Assembly: GCA_023957155.1 (NCBI GenBank)
Contig: JAMLHK010000019.1
Coordinates: forward strand, 1 to 64,000
Source: Chitinophagaceae bacterium
GTDB taxonomy: Bacteria; Bacteroidota; Bacteroidia; Chitinophagales; Chitinophagaceae
Direction of reading: 5' to 3'
Length of the DNA stretch: 64,000 bases
Positions 54,243 through 62,623 of the stretch are shown here, piece by piece. Below the pieces are notes generated by a model that saw nothing but the letters and a program-made list of their open reading frames with translations, had not been told where the DNA came from and ran no database searches. Position 1 is the first letter of the stretch; every line of letters begins with the position of its first letter. The translations under genes and the position numbers were made by a program.

Positions 54243-54893
54243 CTAGGCTAAGTTTATATATTTTTTGACGTTAGCTTTAAATTTATCAGAACGTATATAC
54301 CCAATATATTCATTTGCATTTTTATAAGGGATACACTTGCTTTTTTCAATGTCTTTAATCTTAGCAGCAGGATTTCCAGCAATTACACAATACCCTTCTG
54401 GAAACGAATTTGTTACTACTGCTCCAGCTCCTACTATAGTAAAATCTCCTAATTCTACTCCTGGTAAAATTATTGCTCCAGCTCCAATCCAACAATATTT
54501 TCCAATTCTAACATCTTTAGGAAAATATTTTCGCGCATCATGCGGATCCGTATGAGCGCTTATTATACAAGTATTTGCCGCTAATAAAGTATAATCTCCT
54601 ATAAATACCTTCCCAATTCCTTGTATGTAACATCCCCCCATAAGGCCTGGATATGTCTCCACACCTAAAATAATATTTCTCGGATTAATTACTGTGCTGG
54701 TAAAATGAACTGGCCAATATGCCCTTTTATTTCCTCCAATATTCAACACCTTCTGAATGAACCAATCGCTAAATTTGATTATATACTGAGATTCATTTCT
54801 AGTTCGTAGAAAGGCAAAATACGGTAATCTACTTATTAATAACTGAACGATTTTAAAAGGAGTTTTACAAATATATGTTATGCCTTTCCTCAC
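54243..54893 (-). CDS. Hexapeptide-repeat acyltransferase, paralogue of the next gene
   Basis: The protein has 216 residues. It has an N-terminal hydrophobic segment, then the same order of motifs as its neighbour: AYWPVHFTSTV, GLMGGCYIQGIGKVFIGDYT, NTCIISAHTDPHD (catalytic His), GKYCWIGAGAIILPGVELGD and PEGYCVIAGNPAAKI. Tandem duplication followed by divergence is the likely origin. Confidence 0.92.
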   Translation of the reverse strand: MRKGITYICKTPFKIVQLLISRLPYFAFLRTRNESQYIIKFSDWFIQKVLNIGGNKRAYWPVHFTSTVINPRNIILGVETYPGLMGGCYIQGIGKVFIGDYTLLAANTCIISAHTDPHDARKYFPKDVRIGKYCWIGAGAIILPGVELGDFTIVGAGAVVTNSFPEGYCVIAGNPAAKIKDIEKSKCIPYKNANEYIGYIRSDKFKANVKKYINLA

Positions 54894-54995
54894 CTATTTT
54901 AACTTAGTTCTTACTTAGGTAAAAGTATAATACAGATATCTGTTTCAAATAAAATATTTCCAGAAAAAATTCAAGATGAAATTATGTAAAAGCAA

Positions 54996-57380
54996 TTATT
55001 TTCGAAATAAGCTTATACGCTTTTTTTTCTTTTCACTCTGGAAATAATCACCTCCATAGCCGTATCCATATCCATAGCCATAGCCATAATAACTACCTCC
55101 TCCATATCCATAATAGCCTTTATATCTTCCCTGGGTTTGAATATCATTGATCACCAATCCCATATTGGGCAGGCGTTTTTTCCGATACAGATCATCCACC
55201 ATGCTTAACTGCCTTTTAAGGGTATAGCCCTGGCGTACAATATAAAGACAGGCATTAGCAAATACACTCAGCGTAAAGGCATCACTTACCAGTCCGACAG
55301 GGGCGCTGTCTATAATAATATGATCGAACCGGGTTTTCAGCTCTTCAAATAACCGGGGTACCTGTTGATCCAACAACAGTTCCGAAGGATTGGGAGGAAC
55401 CGGACCGCAACCGATGACAAACAGGTTATCAAACTCCGGCACCGGACGAATAATCTCATCCAAAGCTGCATTCCCAATGATAAAGTTACTTAGCCCTTTT
55501 GCCGATTGCATATCCAACCCCTTCAGTAACCGGGGTTTACGGATATCAAATTCGAGTATTACCGTTCTCTTTCCCGTGAGCGCTAGAGCCGCGCCATAAT
55601 TAGTGGCCACGAACGACTTGCCTTCACCACTCACAGAGGAAGTTACCAGCATCACGGGTGTACTTACTTTATTCACGACATACTGCAAATTGGTACGCAT
55701 GATACGAAACTGCTCTGCCACCACCGTACGACTACCGGCCTGCACCACCAGAGTTTCTTCCTCTGCATGACCAATTTCCCCTATGATAGGCGCCTGGGTT
55801 TGCCGGGTAATTTCTTCCCGCTCCCTGATTTTATCATTTAACATTTCTATTACCGCAATAATAGCCACCGGAATCAGTATACCTATAAAAAGTGCTAATA
55901 AATAGATATTTCTCCTGTTAGGCTTTACCGGATAACCCGTACTCGTGGCTTCCTCCAGCGAACTGGAATTGGCTACCGTAGCTGCTGCTGAAATGGCAGC
56001 CTCTTCTCTTTTCTGTAACAGAAACAGATAAAGATCCTGTTTGATCTTTTGTTGCCTTTCAATATCCAATAGTCCCATGGCTTGAGAAGGTACTTTACGA
56101 ATGGCAGAACGGGAGCGAGATATTTCTTTCTTTAATGTATTGGATGCTATACGGTAAGATTGCTGCACGTTTTTCAACGCTTCTAATATCTGCTCCCGCA
56201 GTTTTTCAATGCTCCGGTCAAGCGTAGCTATCGCCGGATTAGCAGGGCCGGTGGTTTGTAGCAAACTATTATGCTGCAACTGCAGCGCATTGTACTGGCT
56301 GAACATTGGTCCCAGTACCGGCTCCTGGATACCTAGGCTGGCAGGCACTAAGCTATTTCGATTAGCCGGATTTTGTATATATTGTATTAGATAATCCAGA
56401 ACTCCAGCTTGCACCTGCTGATCAGCTAATTGTTTATTAGATTCTGCTAAAGTACCAAACTGCTGGGCTGATTGCTGGCTGAGGTCTATCACTTCATTCT
56501 TTTCACGGAACCGGAGAATGCCGCTTTCTACCCCGCTCAGTTCATTTTTGATCGTATCCAAACGCTCATCAATGAACTGTACGGTAACCTGGGATATCCG
56601 GCGCTTGTCCTCAATATTCATTTTGCCATATTCTTCCATCAGCTGGTTGATCACATCCTTGCCCAAGGTAATATTATCCGTTTCAATGGCCAGGTCAAGA
56701 ATAGTGGCCTGGTCAATAGTCTGGGCGGTGGTAATAGCGGATGCCAGAGAAGAAGCAGCTTTTTGAAGTGGCCGGTAGATTATTGAGAAATTATCGCTAC
56801 TATAATTACTAAAAGAGGCTGTGTGTACCCGATGGATACGAAAGACACCGTCCCGGGTTTCAAAGAGTTTACTATATTCGATATTTGCTGCATTAGCATT
56901 TGAAAAATGAAAACCTGTTTCAGAAGCCTCTATTTCAAGAGTAAAGGCGGTGGTTGAATCTTTAAGAGAGACTATTTCCAGGTATATGGGCGAAGCACTG
57001 TAGATATTGGAAGAGCGCACATTACCCTTGTTAAAGTAGCTTACCTGTAATCCCAAAGCTTTTACTACCCGGCTAACAAGCGGTTTAGACTTTAGTATCT
57101 CCAACTCATTTTGAAGATTAAGATTATTGGAAAACATAAACATGTTTTCCAAACTTTCCCAGCTACCCCTGTTATCCCCCTCCTTATTAATGAACAGGCT
57201 ACCGCTCACCCGGTAAATGGGAGTGGCATATCGTATCTTAATGAAAGCAATAGTCAGTGCTATTAAAATACAGGCAACCAGTAAGGGCCAATAGCGCAGG
57301 TATTTAAAGATGAATTCCTTTAAATTAAATTCCCTGGAAGGCTGGCCGGTTTCAAAAGCCGTGTCAAAATGATCTTGCAT
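54996..57380 (-). CDS. Wzc-like polysaccharide co-polymerase and tyrosine autokinase
   Basis: The protein has 794 residues. Two membrane segments (about 30-50 and 490-510) enclose a periplasmic Wzz domain with a long coiled coil (about 240-440). The cytoplasmic BY-kinase has Walker A VTSSVSGEGKSFVATNYG, Walker A' VILEFDIRKPRL and Walker B HIIIDSAPVGLVSDA. The C-terminus is a Tyr/Gly cluster (YGYGGGSYYGYGYG), the autophosphorylation tail. It governs chain length and works with Wza and with the CpsB-type phosphatase at 31062. Confidence 0.96.
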   Translation of the reverse strand: MQDHFDTAFETGQPSREFNLKEFIFKYLRYWPLLVACILIALTIAFIKIRYATPIYRVSGSLFINKEGDNRGSWESLENMFMFSNNLNLQNELEILKSKPLVSRVVKALGLQVSYFNKGNVRSSNIYSASPIYLEIVSLKDSTTAFTLEIEASETGFHFSNANAANIEYSKLFETRDGVFRIHRVHTASFSNYSSDNFSIIYRPLQKAASSLASAITTAQTIDQATILDLAIETDNITLGKDVINQLMEEYGKMNIEDKRRISQVTVQFIDERLDTIKNELSGVESGILRFREKNEVIDLSQQSAQQFGTLAESNKQLADQQVQAGVLDYLIQYIQNPANRNSLVPASLGIQEPVLGPMFSQYNALQLQHNSLLQTTGPANPAIATLDRSIEKLREQILEALKNVQQSYRIASNTLKKEISRSRSAIRKVPSQAMGLLDIERQQKIKQDLYLFLLQKREEAAISAAATVANSSSLEEATSTGYPVKPNRRNIYLLALFIGILIPVAIIAVIEMLNDKIREREEITRQTQAPIIGEIGHAEEETLVVQAGSRTVVAEQFRIMRTNLQYVVNKVSTPVMLVTSSVSGEGKSFVATNYGAALALTGKRTVILEFDIRKPRLLKGLDMQSAKGLSNFIIGNAALDEIIRPVPEFDNLFVIGCGPVPPNPSELLLDQQVPRLFEELKTRFDHIIIDSAPVGLVSDAFTLSVFANACLYIVRQGYTLKRQLSMVDDLYRKKRLPNMGLVINDIQTQGRYKGYYGYGGGSYYGYGYGYGYGYGGDYFQSEKKKKRISLFRK

Positions 57381-57445
57381 GCAGGTGGTTCAATTGATTT
57401 TGGATTATTGCTTTACTATTTTTGAACTATATAATATTTGAGCGC

Positions 57446-58279
57446 TTACTTAAAAATCTGAACGAGTACCAACGTAAGCGAAAGCAGAATGGATGAAATG
57501 GTTGCTGCCCGTGAAAAATTACGATTTGCCGTTTGTTCTGAAACATTCGGTTTTTTTGGACTGGCTTTTACTATTACCACATCATTTTGCTGCAGGTAAT
57601 AATAAGGAGAGCTAAACACATCAGGCTTACTTACATCCAAATAGCCGAAGCTCCTTTTGCCATTGATTTCCCTCACCACCATAATACTATCCTTTAAGCC
57701 ATAGAGGGTAATATCACCCGCCATGCCCAGTCCCTCCAGGATGCTGATCCTTTCGCCGGGGATGGAATAAATGCCCTGCCTCGTTACTTCTCCCAATATG
57801 GTGAACTTGTAATTTAAAAAGCGGATATTAAAATAGGGGTTCGACAGGTATTTGCCCGCCAGCTTTTCTTTCAGCAGGGCTTCCAGTCCTGACTTGGTGA
57901 GCCCCTCCACATGCAGCTCTCCCAATAACGGGAAACGAATACTGCCATTGGCGTCTACTAAGTAGCCGGGCATGCTCTGCGAGGCAGTTCCTGCTGTACC
58001 GGAAACTGTACCTGCGCCAGAAGCTGCATCGGAAGCCAGCGTGGTACTCATTTGCTGGTTAAATACAGCGGTGGCTTCAGGGTTGTCGCTATATACCGTA
58101 ATGCCTACCAGGTCACCTTTCTGGATCAGGGGCTCAGGCAGGCTTACCCGGCTGAGAGCAACGGTATCAATAGGACCCTGCAAGTATTGTACAGGTTTGG
58201 TGGTACGGCACGAAAAAAGCAATACCCCTGATATTAATAGAAAGAGAGAGGTCCTATTTAATAATGTAGATATAATCAT
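57446..58279 (-). CDS. Wza-like outer-membrane polysaccharide export lipoprotein
   Basis: The protein has 277 residues. It has a lipoprotein signal (LFLLISGVLLFSC, lipidated Cys24), a Poly_export domain (IQKGDLVGITVYSDNPEATA, GSIRFPLLGELHVEGLTKSG) and a SLBB-like domain (FTILGEVTRQGIYSIPGERI), and a C-terminal membrane helix (AATISSILLSLTLVLVQIF). It lies 65 nt upstream of wzc. It is shorter than E. coli Wza, as is usual in this phylum. Confidence 0.95.
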   Translation of the reverse strand: MIISTLLNRTSLFLLISGVLLFSCRTTKPVQYLQGPIDTVALSRVSLPEPLIQKGDLVGITVYSDNPEATAVFNQQMSTTLASDAASGAGTVSGTAGTASQSMPGYLVDANGSIRFPLLGELHVEGLTKSGLEALLKEKLAGKYLSNPYFNIRFLNYKFTILGEVTRQGIYSIPGERISILEGLGMAGDITLYGLKDSIMVVREINGKRSFGYLDVSKPDVFSSPYYYLQQNDVVIVKASPKKPNVSEQTANRNFSRAATISSILLSLTLVLVQIFK

Positions 58280-58414
58280 TATCGCATAATATTATGATGG
58301 TATGCACTTCCTTATTTAACGTATGTTAATCCCCGATATTACTTTCAGATGCACAAACCATTACCTGTCATAGAGGGATGTATTGTAACCCGATTTCCAG
58401 CAGGCAGCCTGCTA

Positions 58415-59437
58415 TTATGCTGATGTAACATTTCCCGCTTTCATGATCTGTTCTATAATTGCTATTGTTCCGGCTCCATCGGCAGGGTCAATCGTAGCAG
58501 CTGAACGGTTCCTGAGCCTGTTCACAACACTATTATAAAAAAGACGGTGATTAGCTTCCGGACCATTAAAAACACCGTAGCGGGAATCGAAATCCCGCGA
58601 TTGGGGTATGCTGTAGTCCCGTATATGGCTGTATTCAATCCGATCCAGGTACTGCCCCGCTATTTTTAGCGTGCCTTTTTCTGCTATGATGCTGATATTG
58701 CTTTCAAAATTTTTATCCCAGCAGGAAGTGGTGTAATTAAGGCTCCCAAGCCCGCCATCCGGCAGCTTAAAGCCGACCTGACCGGAATCCTCAAACCCCG
58801 GCAGCTCCGGGTGGTTAAAATTGCCAAGCTGTGCCGCTATAACATTGATCCCTCCAAATAACCACACCAGCATATCAATAAAGTGTGAAAATTGCGTAAA
58901 CAATATCCCCCCATCAACCTCTTTGCTGCCCCGCCAGCCTCCTTTTTGATAGTAGCGCCCATCGCGGTTCCAAAAGCAGTTCACCTGGATCATATAACAC
59001 CTGCCGAGCTTGCCGCTACTCCAAAGATCTTTTAGCCAACGTACAGGTGGTGAAAAACGATTCTGCATTACGCAAAAGACTTCCAGGGAATGCTTCTTTG
59101 CTTTGGCGATGATATTTTGGCACCCCAGGCTGGAAAGCGCCATCGGCTTTTCAATTACCACATGCTTACCGGCATCCAGCGCCTGAAGCGCATGCACTTC
59201 ATGAAAGCCGTTAGGCGTAGTGATACTGAGCACATCGAAAGGAATACCGGATGATAAAAGAACCTCAACGGAATGAAACAAAGGCAGGCTTTCCGGAAAT
59301 TCAAGCTTACGTCCCGGTAAAACATCACAACCCGCCACTATTCTGCATTCCGGATGAGCAGCGAGAATATCAGCATGGCGCTTCCCGATCCGTCCTAACC
59401 CTGCAACCGCAAACCCAATCTGATCATCACTGATCAT
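58415..59437 (-). CDS. WlbA/WbpB-like UDP-GlcNAcA 3-dehydrogenase (Gfo/Idh/MocA)
   Basis: The protein has 340 residues. It has a Rossmann motif (GFAVAGLGRIGKRHADIL), VIEKPMALS, and the family-specific stretch FCVMQNRFSPPVRWLKDL, VNCFWNRDGRYYQ and WRGSKEVDGGILFTQFSHFI. This matches WlbA-type enzymes, which oxidise C3 of UDP-GlcNAc-uronate. It overlaps the WlbB-like gene by 4 nt, which supports the pathway assignment. Confidence 0.88.
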   Translation of the reverse strand: MISDDQIGFAVAGLGRIGKRHADILAAHPECRIVAGCDVLPGRKLEFPESLPLFHSVEVLLSSGIPFDVLSITTPNGFHEVHALQALDAGKHVVIEKPMALSSLGCQNIIAKAKKHSLEVFCVMQNRFSPPVRWLKDLWSSGKLGRCYMIQVNCFWNRDGRYYQKGGWRGSKEVDGGILFTQFSHFIDMLVWLFGGINVIAAQLGNFNHPELPGFEDSGQVGFKLPDGGLGSLNYTTSCWDKNFESNISIIAEKGTLKIAGQYLDRIEYSHIRDYSIPQSRDFDSRYGVFNGPEANHRLFYNSVVNRLRNRSAATIDPADGAGTIAIIEQIMKAGNVTSA

Positions 59438-60009
59438 ATTGTTATTTTTGTTACACTACGATCATCAAGCCGGTATGCTGTACCAGATTCATTGCAAAAA
59501 GCTTTCCCTTCACGATCAAATACCAGCTTATTTCCATATTCGCTCACCCATCCGGTCTGTTTACCAGGATTACCGGCCACAAGCGCATACGGGGCTACCG
59601 GCCGGGTAACCACCGCCCCCGCGCCGATAAATGCATATTCTCCGATATCATTACCACAAATAATGGTTGCATTTGCACCAATGGTAGCTCCTCTGCGGAT
59701 GATCGTTTGCTGATACCGGTGCTTACGGGAAACCATACTTCTGGGATTCACCACATTGGTAAATACAGCAGACGGGCCAATAAAAACATCATCTTCACAA
59801 ATCACGCCGGTATATATTGATACATTGTTTTGTAATTTTACATTATTGCCTATGATTACACCGGCAGCAATAAATACATTTTGCCCGATAGTACAGTTTT
59901 CCCCGATACGGCTGCCGGACATAATATGTGTAAAATGCCATATCCGGGTACCATTCCCGATAAGACAGCCTTCGTCAATTACCGCAGTAGGATGCGTATA
60001 GAAATTCAT
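59434..60009 (-). CDS. WlbB/WbpD-like UDP-3-amino-GlcNAcA N-acetyltransferase
   Basis: The protein has 191 residues. It is a beta-helix with the WlbB-specific run GTRIWHFTHIMSGSRIGENC, VFTNVVNPRSMVSRKHRYQQ and TIIRRGATIGANATIICG. It acetylates the 3-amino group to give the 2,3-diacetamido uronic acid. It stands between the WbpI-like epimerase and the WlbA-like dehydrogenase, so three of the five pathway steps are adjacent. Confidence 0.92.
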   Translation of the reverse strand: MNFYTHPTAVIDEGCLIGNGTRIWHFTHIMSGSRIGENCTIGQNVFIAAGVIIGNNVKLQNNVSIYTGVICEDDVFIGPSAVFTNVVNPRSMVSRKHRYQQTIIRRGATIGANATIICGNDIGEYAFIGAGAVVTRPVAPYALVAGNPGKQTGWVSEYGNKLVFDREGKAFCNESGTAYRLDDRSVTKITI

Positions 60010-60072
60010 ATATTTTATTTGTCCATCGCTCTTTATAAAGAAAAAACGACCCTCCTATCTCAAAGTGCTGTT

Positions 60073-61188
60073 TTAAGCTCTCTTTCTGTACAGAATATCT
60101 GATAATATTTTTATGATCCGCTCAGATGATCTCCCATCCCATAAATCAGGGATTTCCCCCGATTTATATTGCCCTTTATGGATAGCCGCCGTGTACTTAT
60201 CAATACATTCTGGATCAAAGGGTACCAGGGTATTAGTACCCATTATACAGGTAACCGGGCGCTCTGTATTAGGGCGCAGTGTTAAACAGGGTTTCTTAAT
60301 GAAAGTAGTTTCTTCCTGTATACCTCCGCTATCGGTTATTACAAATTCGGAAGTAGTAATAAGCTTTTGAAACGAGAAATAATCTAAGGGTGGGGTGGTA
60401 ATAATATTTTTATTGGCATTAAACGTATCTGCCAGCCCAAAATCAGACAGGTTTTTTAATGTTCTGGGATGAATTGGAAACACCAACTTATAATGACGGG
60501 TTATATTTCCCATAACAGAAAGCAGTTTAGTTAAGCCTTCTTTATTATCTACAGTAGCCGGCCGATGCATGGTCATCAAGGCAAAGCTCTCACCCGTAAT
60601 ACTCAGATCATCAGTTATTGTGCATTGATCTATTTTATCTCTGAAAGCAACCAGTGTATCAATCATGGTATTCCCAACAAAAAAAACAGCATTCTTTGGC
60701 TTGCCTTCTTTAGCCAGGTTATCCAGTCCGCTTTGCTCCGTGACAAAGAAATAGCTGCTGATCTCATCGGTAAGTATCCTGTTGATCTCCTCTGGCATAG
60801 TCCTGTCGAAACTCCTTAATCCGCTTTCCAGGTGAACAACCGGTATATTTAATTTATAACCTGCGAGTGCTGCTGCCAGTGTTGAGTTAACATCTCCCAC
60901 TACCATTAACAGATCGGGAGTTCCCTTTTCTTTTATTAATTTTTCGAGGCGAAGCATGATTTCAGCCGTCTGGCTGTTAGGAGAACCAGCCGGTATATTC
61001 AGGAAATAGTCAGGAACAAGCTCAAACTGATCAAAAAACACGTCTGCCATTTTCGCATCATAGTGTTGTCCCGTATGTATAATTTTTATTTCAATATCTC
61101 TATATGCTCCAGCAACTTTTTTAAACTGAGTAACTTTAATGAAATTAGGCCGCGTTCCTACAACAATATATATTTGTTTTATTACCAT
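60073..61188 (-). CDS. WecB/WbpI-type UDP-sugar 2-epimerase
   Basis: The protein has 371 residues. Motifs are VVGTRPNFIKVTQFKKVAGA, HTGQHYDAKMADVFFDQFEL, VVGDVNSTLAAALAGYKLNI, HLESGLRSFDRTMPEEINRI and TDSGGIQEETTFIKKPCLTL. The GTRPNFIK form, rather than GTRPE, and its neighbours suggest WbpI-like action on UDP-2,3-diacetamido-glucuronate, giving the manno form. UDP-GlcNAc remains an alternative substrate. Confidence 0.88.
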   Translation of the reverse strand: MVIKQIYIVVGTRPNFIKVTQFKKVAGAYRDIEIKIIHTGQHYDAKMADVFFDQFELVPDYFLNIPAGSPNSQTAEIMLRLEKLIKEKGTPDLLMVVGDVNSTLAAALAGYKLNIPVVHLESGLRSFDRTMPEEINRILTDEISSYFFVTEQSGLDNLAKEGKPKNAVFFVGNTMIDTLVAFRDKIDQCTITDDLSITGESFALMTMHRPATVDNKEGLTKLLSVMGNITRHYKLVFPIHPRTLKNLSDFGLADTFNANKNIITTPPLDYFSFQKLITTSEFVITDSGGIQEETTFIKKPCLTLRPNTERPVTCIMGTNTLVPFDPECIDKYTAAIHKGQYKSGEIPDLWDGRSSERIIKILSDILYRKRA

Positions 61189-61303
61189 TCAAAAGTTTTG
61201 GTGTGGTTAGAGGTTCAGACTCGCTTAGATGCTTTCCGAATTGCAGTCTGACCTACGGTACCGACCACTCTTATTACCATGTACGATCCCCAAATTTAAT
61301 TAA

Positions 61304-61804
61304 TCACACCGGCCGGATTTCATTTCGGTTAAGCTTAGCCGTAAGCTTAAAGCCGAGGCTTTCGAGTACAATCTGTACCTTGTTCTTATCGGAATGAACC
61401 ACTACGCCTTCTTCATCCATCAATACTCCACTCATGATTTTCACCCGTTGGTTGGGTAAGAGTTGTACAGGTTCGGCTTCCACATGTTCATATTCATTCA
61501 GGAAGCGCTTAATTGTACCGATCTCTTCTTCTTTTATGATCGCGGGCTTCCCGTTCCAGTATACAAAATTTACTACTCCTCCAACCGTTCTTACTTTAGC
61601 CTGCTCATTTTCCTCTATCTGCACAAATACATAAGATTTAAACAACGGTTCGTGTACTATTTTGTACCGGTCGCTCCACTTTTTCCTGATCGTATTCAAC
61701 GGGCAATATGCCGTTATTCCCCGTTCCTGGAACAAAGCATACACTTTCTTTTCCCACCGGGGCCTGGTATATACGGCATACCATTTTTTTATACTGTTGT
61801 CCAT
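61304..61804 (-). CDS. UpxY-like NusG-family transcription antiterminator
   Basis: The protein has 166 residues from ATG 61804 (MDNSIKKWYAVYTRPRWEKK); the longer frame to 61930 lacks any conserved sequence and is rejected. It has a NusG N-terminal domain (KWYAVYTRPRWEKKVYALFQ, FVQIEENEQAKVRTVGGVVN) and a KOW domain (LLPNQRVKIMSGVLMDEEGV). UpxY proteins keep RNA polymerase from terminating in long Bacteroidota capsule operons. It is the first gene of the 30-kb locus, with a leader of about 230 nt. Confidence 0.93.
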   Translation of the reverse strand: MDNSIKKWYAVYTRPRWEKKVYALFQERGITAYCPLNTIRKKWSDRYKIVHEPLFKSYVFVQIEENEQAKVRTVGGVVNFVYWNGKPAIIKEEEIGTIKRFLNEYEHVEAEPVQLLPNQRVKIMSGVLMDEEGVVVHSDKNKVQIVLESLGFKLTAKLNRNEIRPV

Positions 61805-62037
61805 AGCTGATAAATGAGATAAATAGATACGGAACTTAGGGTGCTTTCTATTCACTACACAGCTTCGCCACCTCAGTCCCAAAAAAATTTTGCAACCGGC
61901 GCCTGCCACCCTCATCAGAAAGGTAACCAACCCTATATGATATAGCGATATAGCATTCAGGGACGATATTCAAGCCGGATCAGGAACTTCCACAGTTTCA
62001 AATGCTTATATAAGGTCACCTGAAAAATTCTATTCGG

Positions 62038-62045
62038 CAAATATA
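62038..62045 (-). promoter_or_regulatory. -7 promoter box of the polysaccharide locus
   Basis: TATATTTG on the - strand is an exact TAnnTTTG match. Transcription would begin at about 62031, giving a leader of about 227 nt before the UpxY-like gene, a length at which UpxY-type proteins can load. No clear -33 TTTG is visible. Confidence 0.5.
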
Positions 62046-62165
62046 GAGGTAAAAAGCAATTCGGGTATCATATAAGTAGCTTCCGCTATCCCCACAATAT
62101 TAATAACAATTCACTCCCGGTTTATACCTGCTGTTCAATGGTTCATGTTCCGGGTGATCCCGTTT

Positions 62166-62271
62166 GGGGCGTATTCCAAATTATCGCACCCCTTTTTCCT
62201 TGCTGCTGCGCGGAGAGGGAATAAAGGGGTGAGGGCAATTAAATAAGCAGCGATAATTGGGAATACACCCC
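62166..62271. mobile_element. MITE-like 106-bp imperfect palindrome
   Basis: The ends 62166-62187 and 62250-62271 are inverted copies over 22 bp with two mismatches (GGGG...ATTATCGC / GCGATAAT...CCCC). A second pair, CACCCCTTT and AAAGGGGTG, is nested inside at 62187-62195 and 62223-62231. GTTT (or CGTTT, depending on the end chosen) is present on both sides, as a target duplication would be. It lies between the divergent promoters of the polysaccharide locus and the DUF4834-like gene. There is no ORF. Confidence 0.55.
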
Positions 62272-62358
62272 GTTTGCCGCGCAAGATAAAACCCGCAGCA
62301 TCTTTAACATCTTACTCCATGCAGGCAACCGGAAAAATACTAACTTCGCTATCATCAA

Positions 62359-62589
62359 ATGAGATATATTGTATACATACTGCTTGGCTACGTGCTTTAC
62401 CGTTTTATTACAGGATTTTTGTTTCCTGTTGTCAAAACGGGTAAACAAATCAAAAAACAGTTTGATGAAATGCAGCAACGTATGCAGGATAATATGCAAC
62501 AGCCGGCCGGCGGTACACCACCCCCTCCGCAACAGTCGCCCCGTAAATCGCAGGTAGGAGAATACATAGATTTTGAAGAAATAACCTAA
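62359..62589 (+). CDS. DUF4834-like small membrane protein
   Basis: The protein has 76 residues. An N-terminal membrane helix (YIVYILLGYVLYRFITGFLF) is followed by a charged, Gln-rich segment, a Pro run (GGTPPPPQQSP) and the conserved ending VGEYIDFEEIT. I recall this pattern as DUF4834 of Bacteroidota. The function is unknown. Its stop overlaps the -7 box of gnd. Confidence 0.8.
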   Translation: MRYIVYILLGYVLYRFITGFLFPVVKTGKQIKKQFDEMQQRMQDNMQQPAGGTPPPPQQSPRKSQVGEYIDFEEIT

Positions 62590-62594
62590 ATTTG
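62587..62594 (+). promoter_or_regulatory. -7 promoter box TAAATTTG before gnd
   Basis: The box is an exact TAnnTTTG match that starts with the stop codon of the preceding gene and lies 29 nt before the gnd ATG. Confidence 0.5.
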
Positions 62595-62623
62595 CCCTCC
62601 TTTTCAATTTTATACACACTACA

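Noticed and set aside
55026-55112. Tandem repeat in DNA (CCATAGCCGTATCCATATCC type)
   Set aside because: It encodes the Tyr/Gly-rich phosphorylation tail of the Wzc-like kinase and is explained by that protein sequence.
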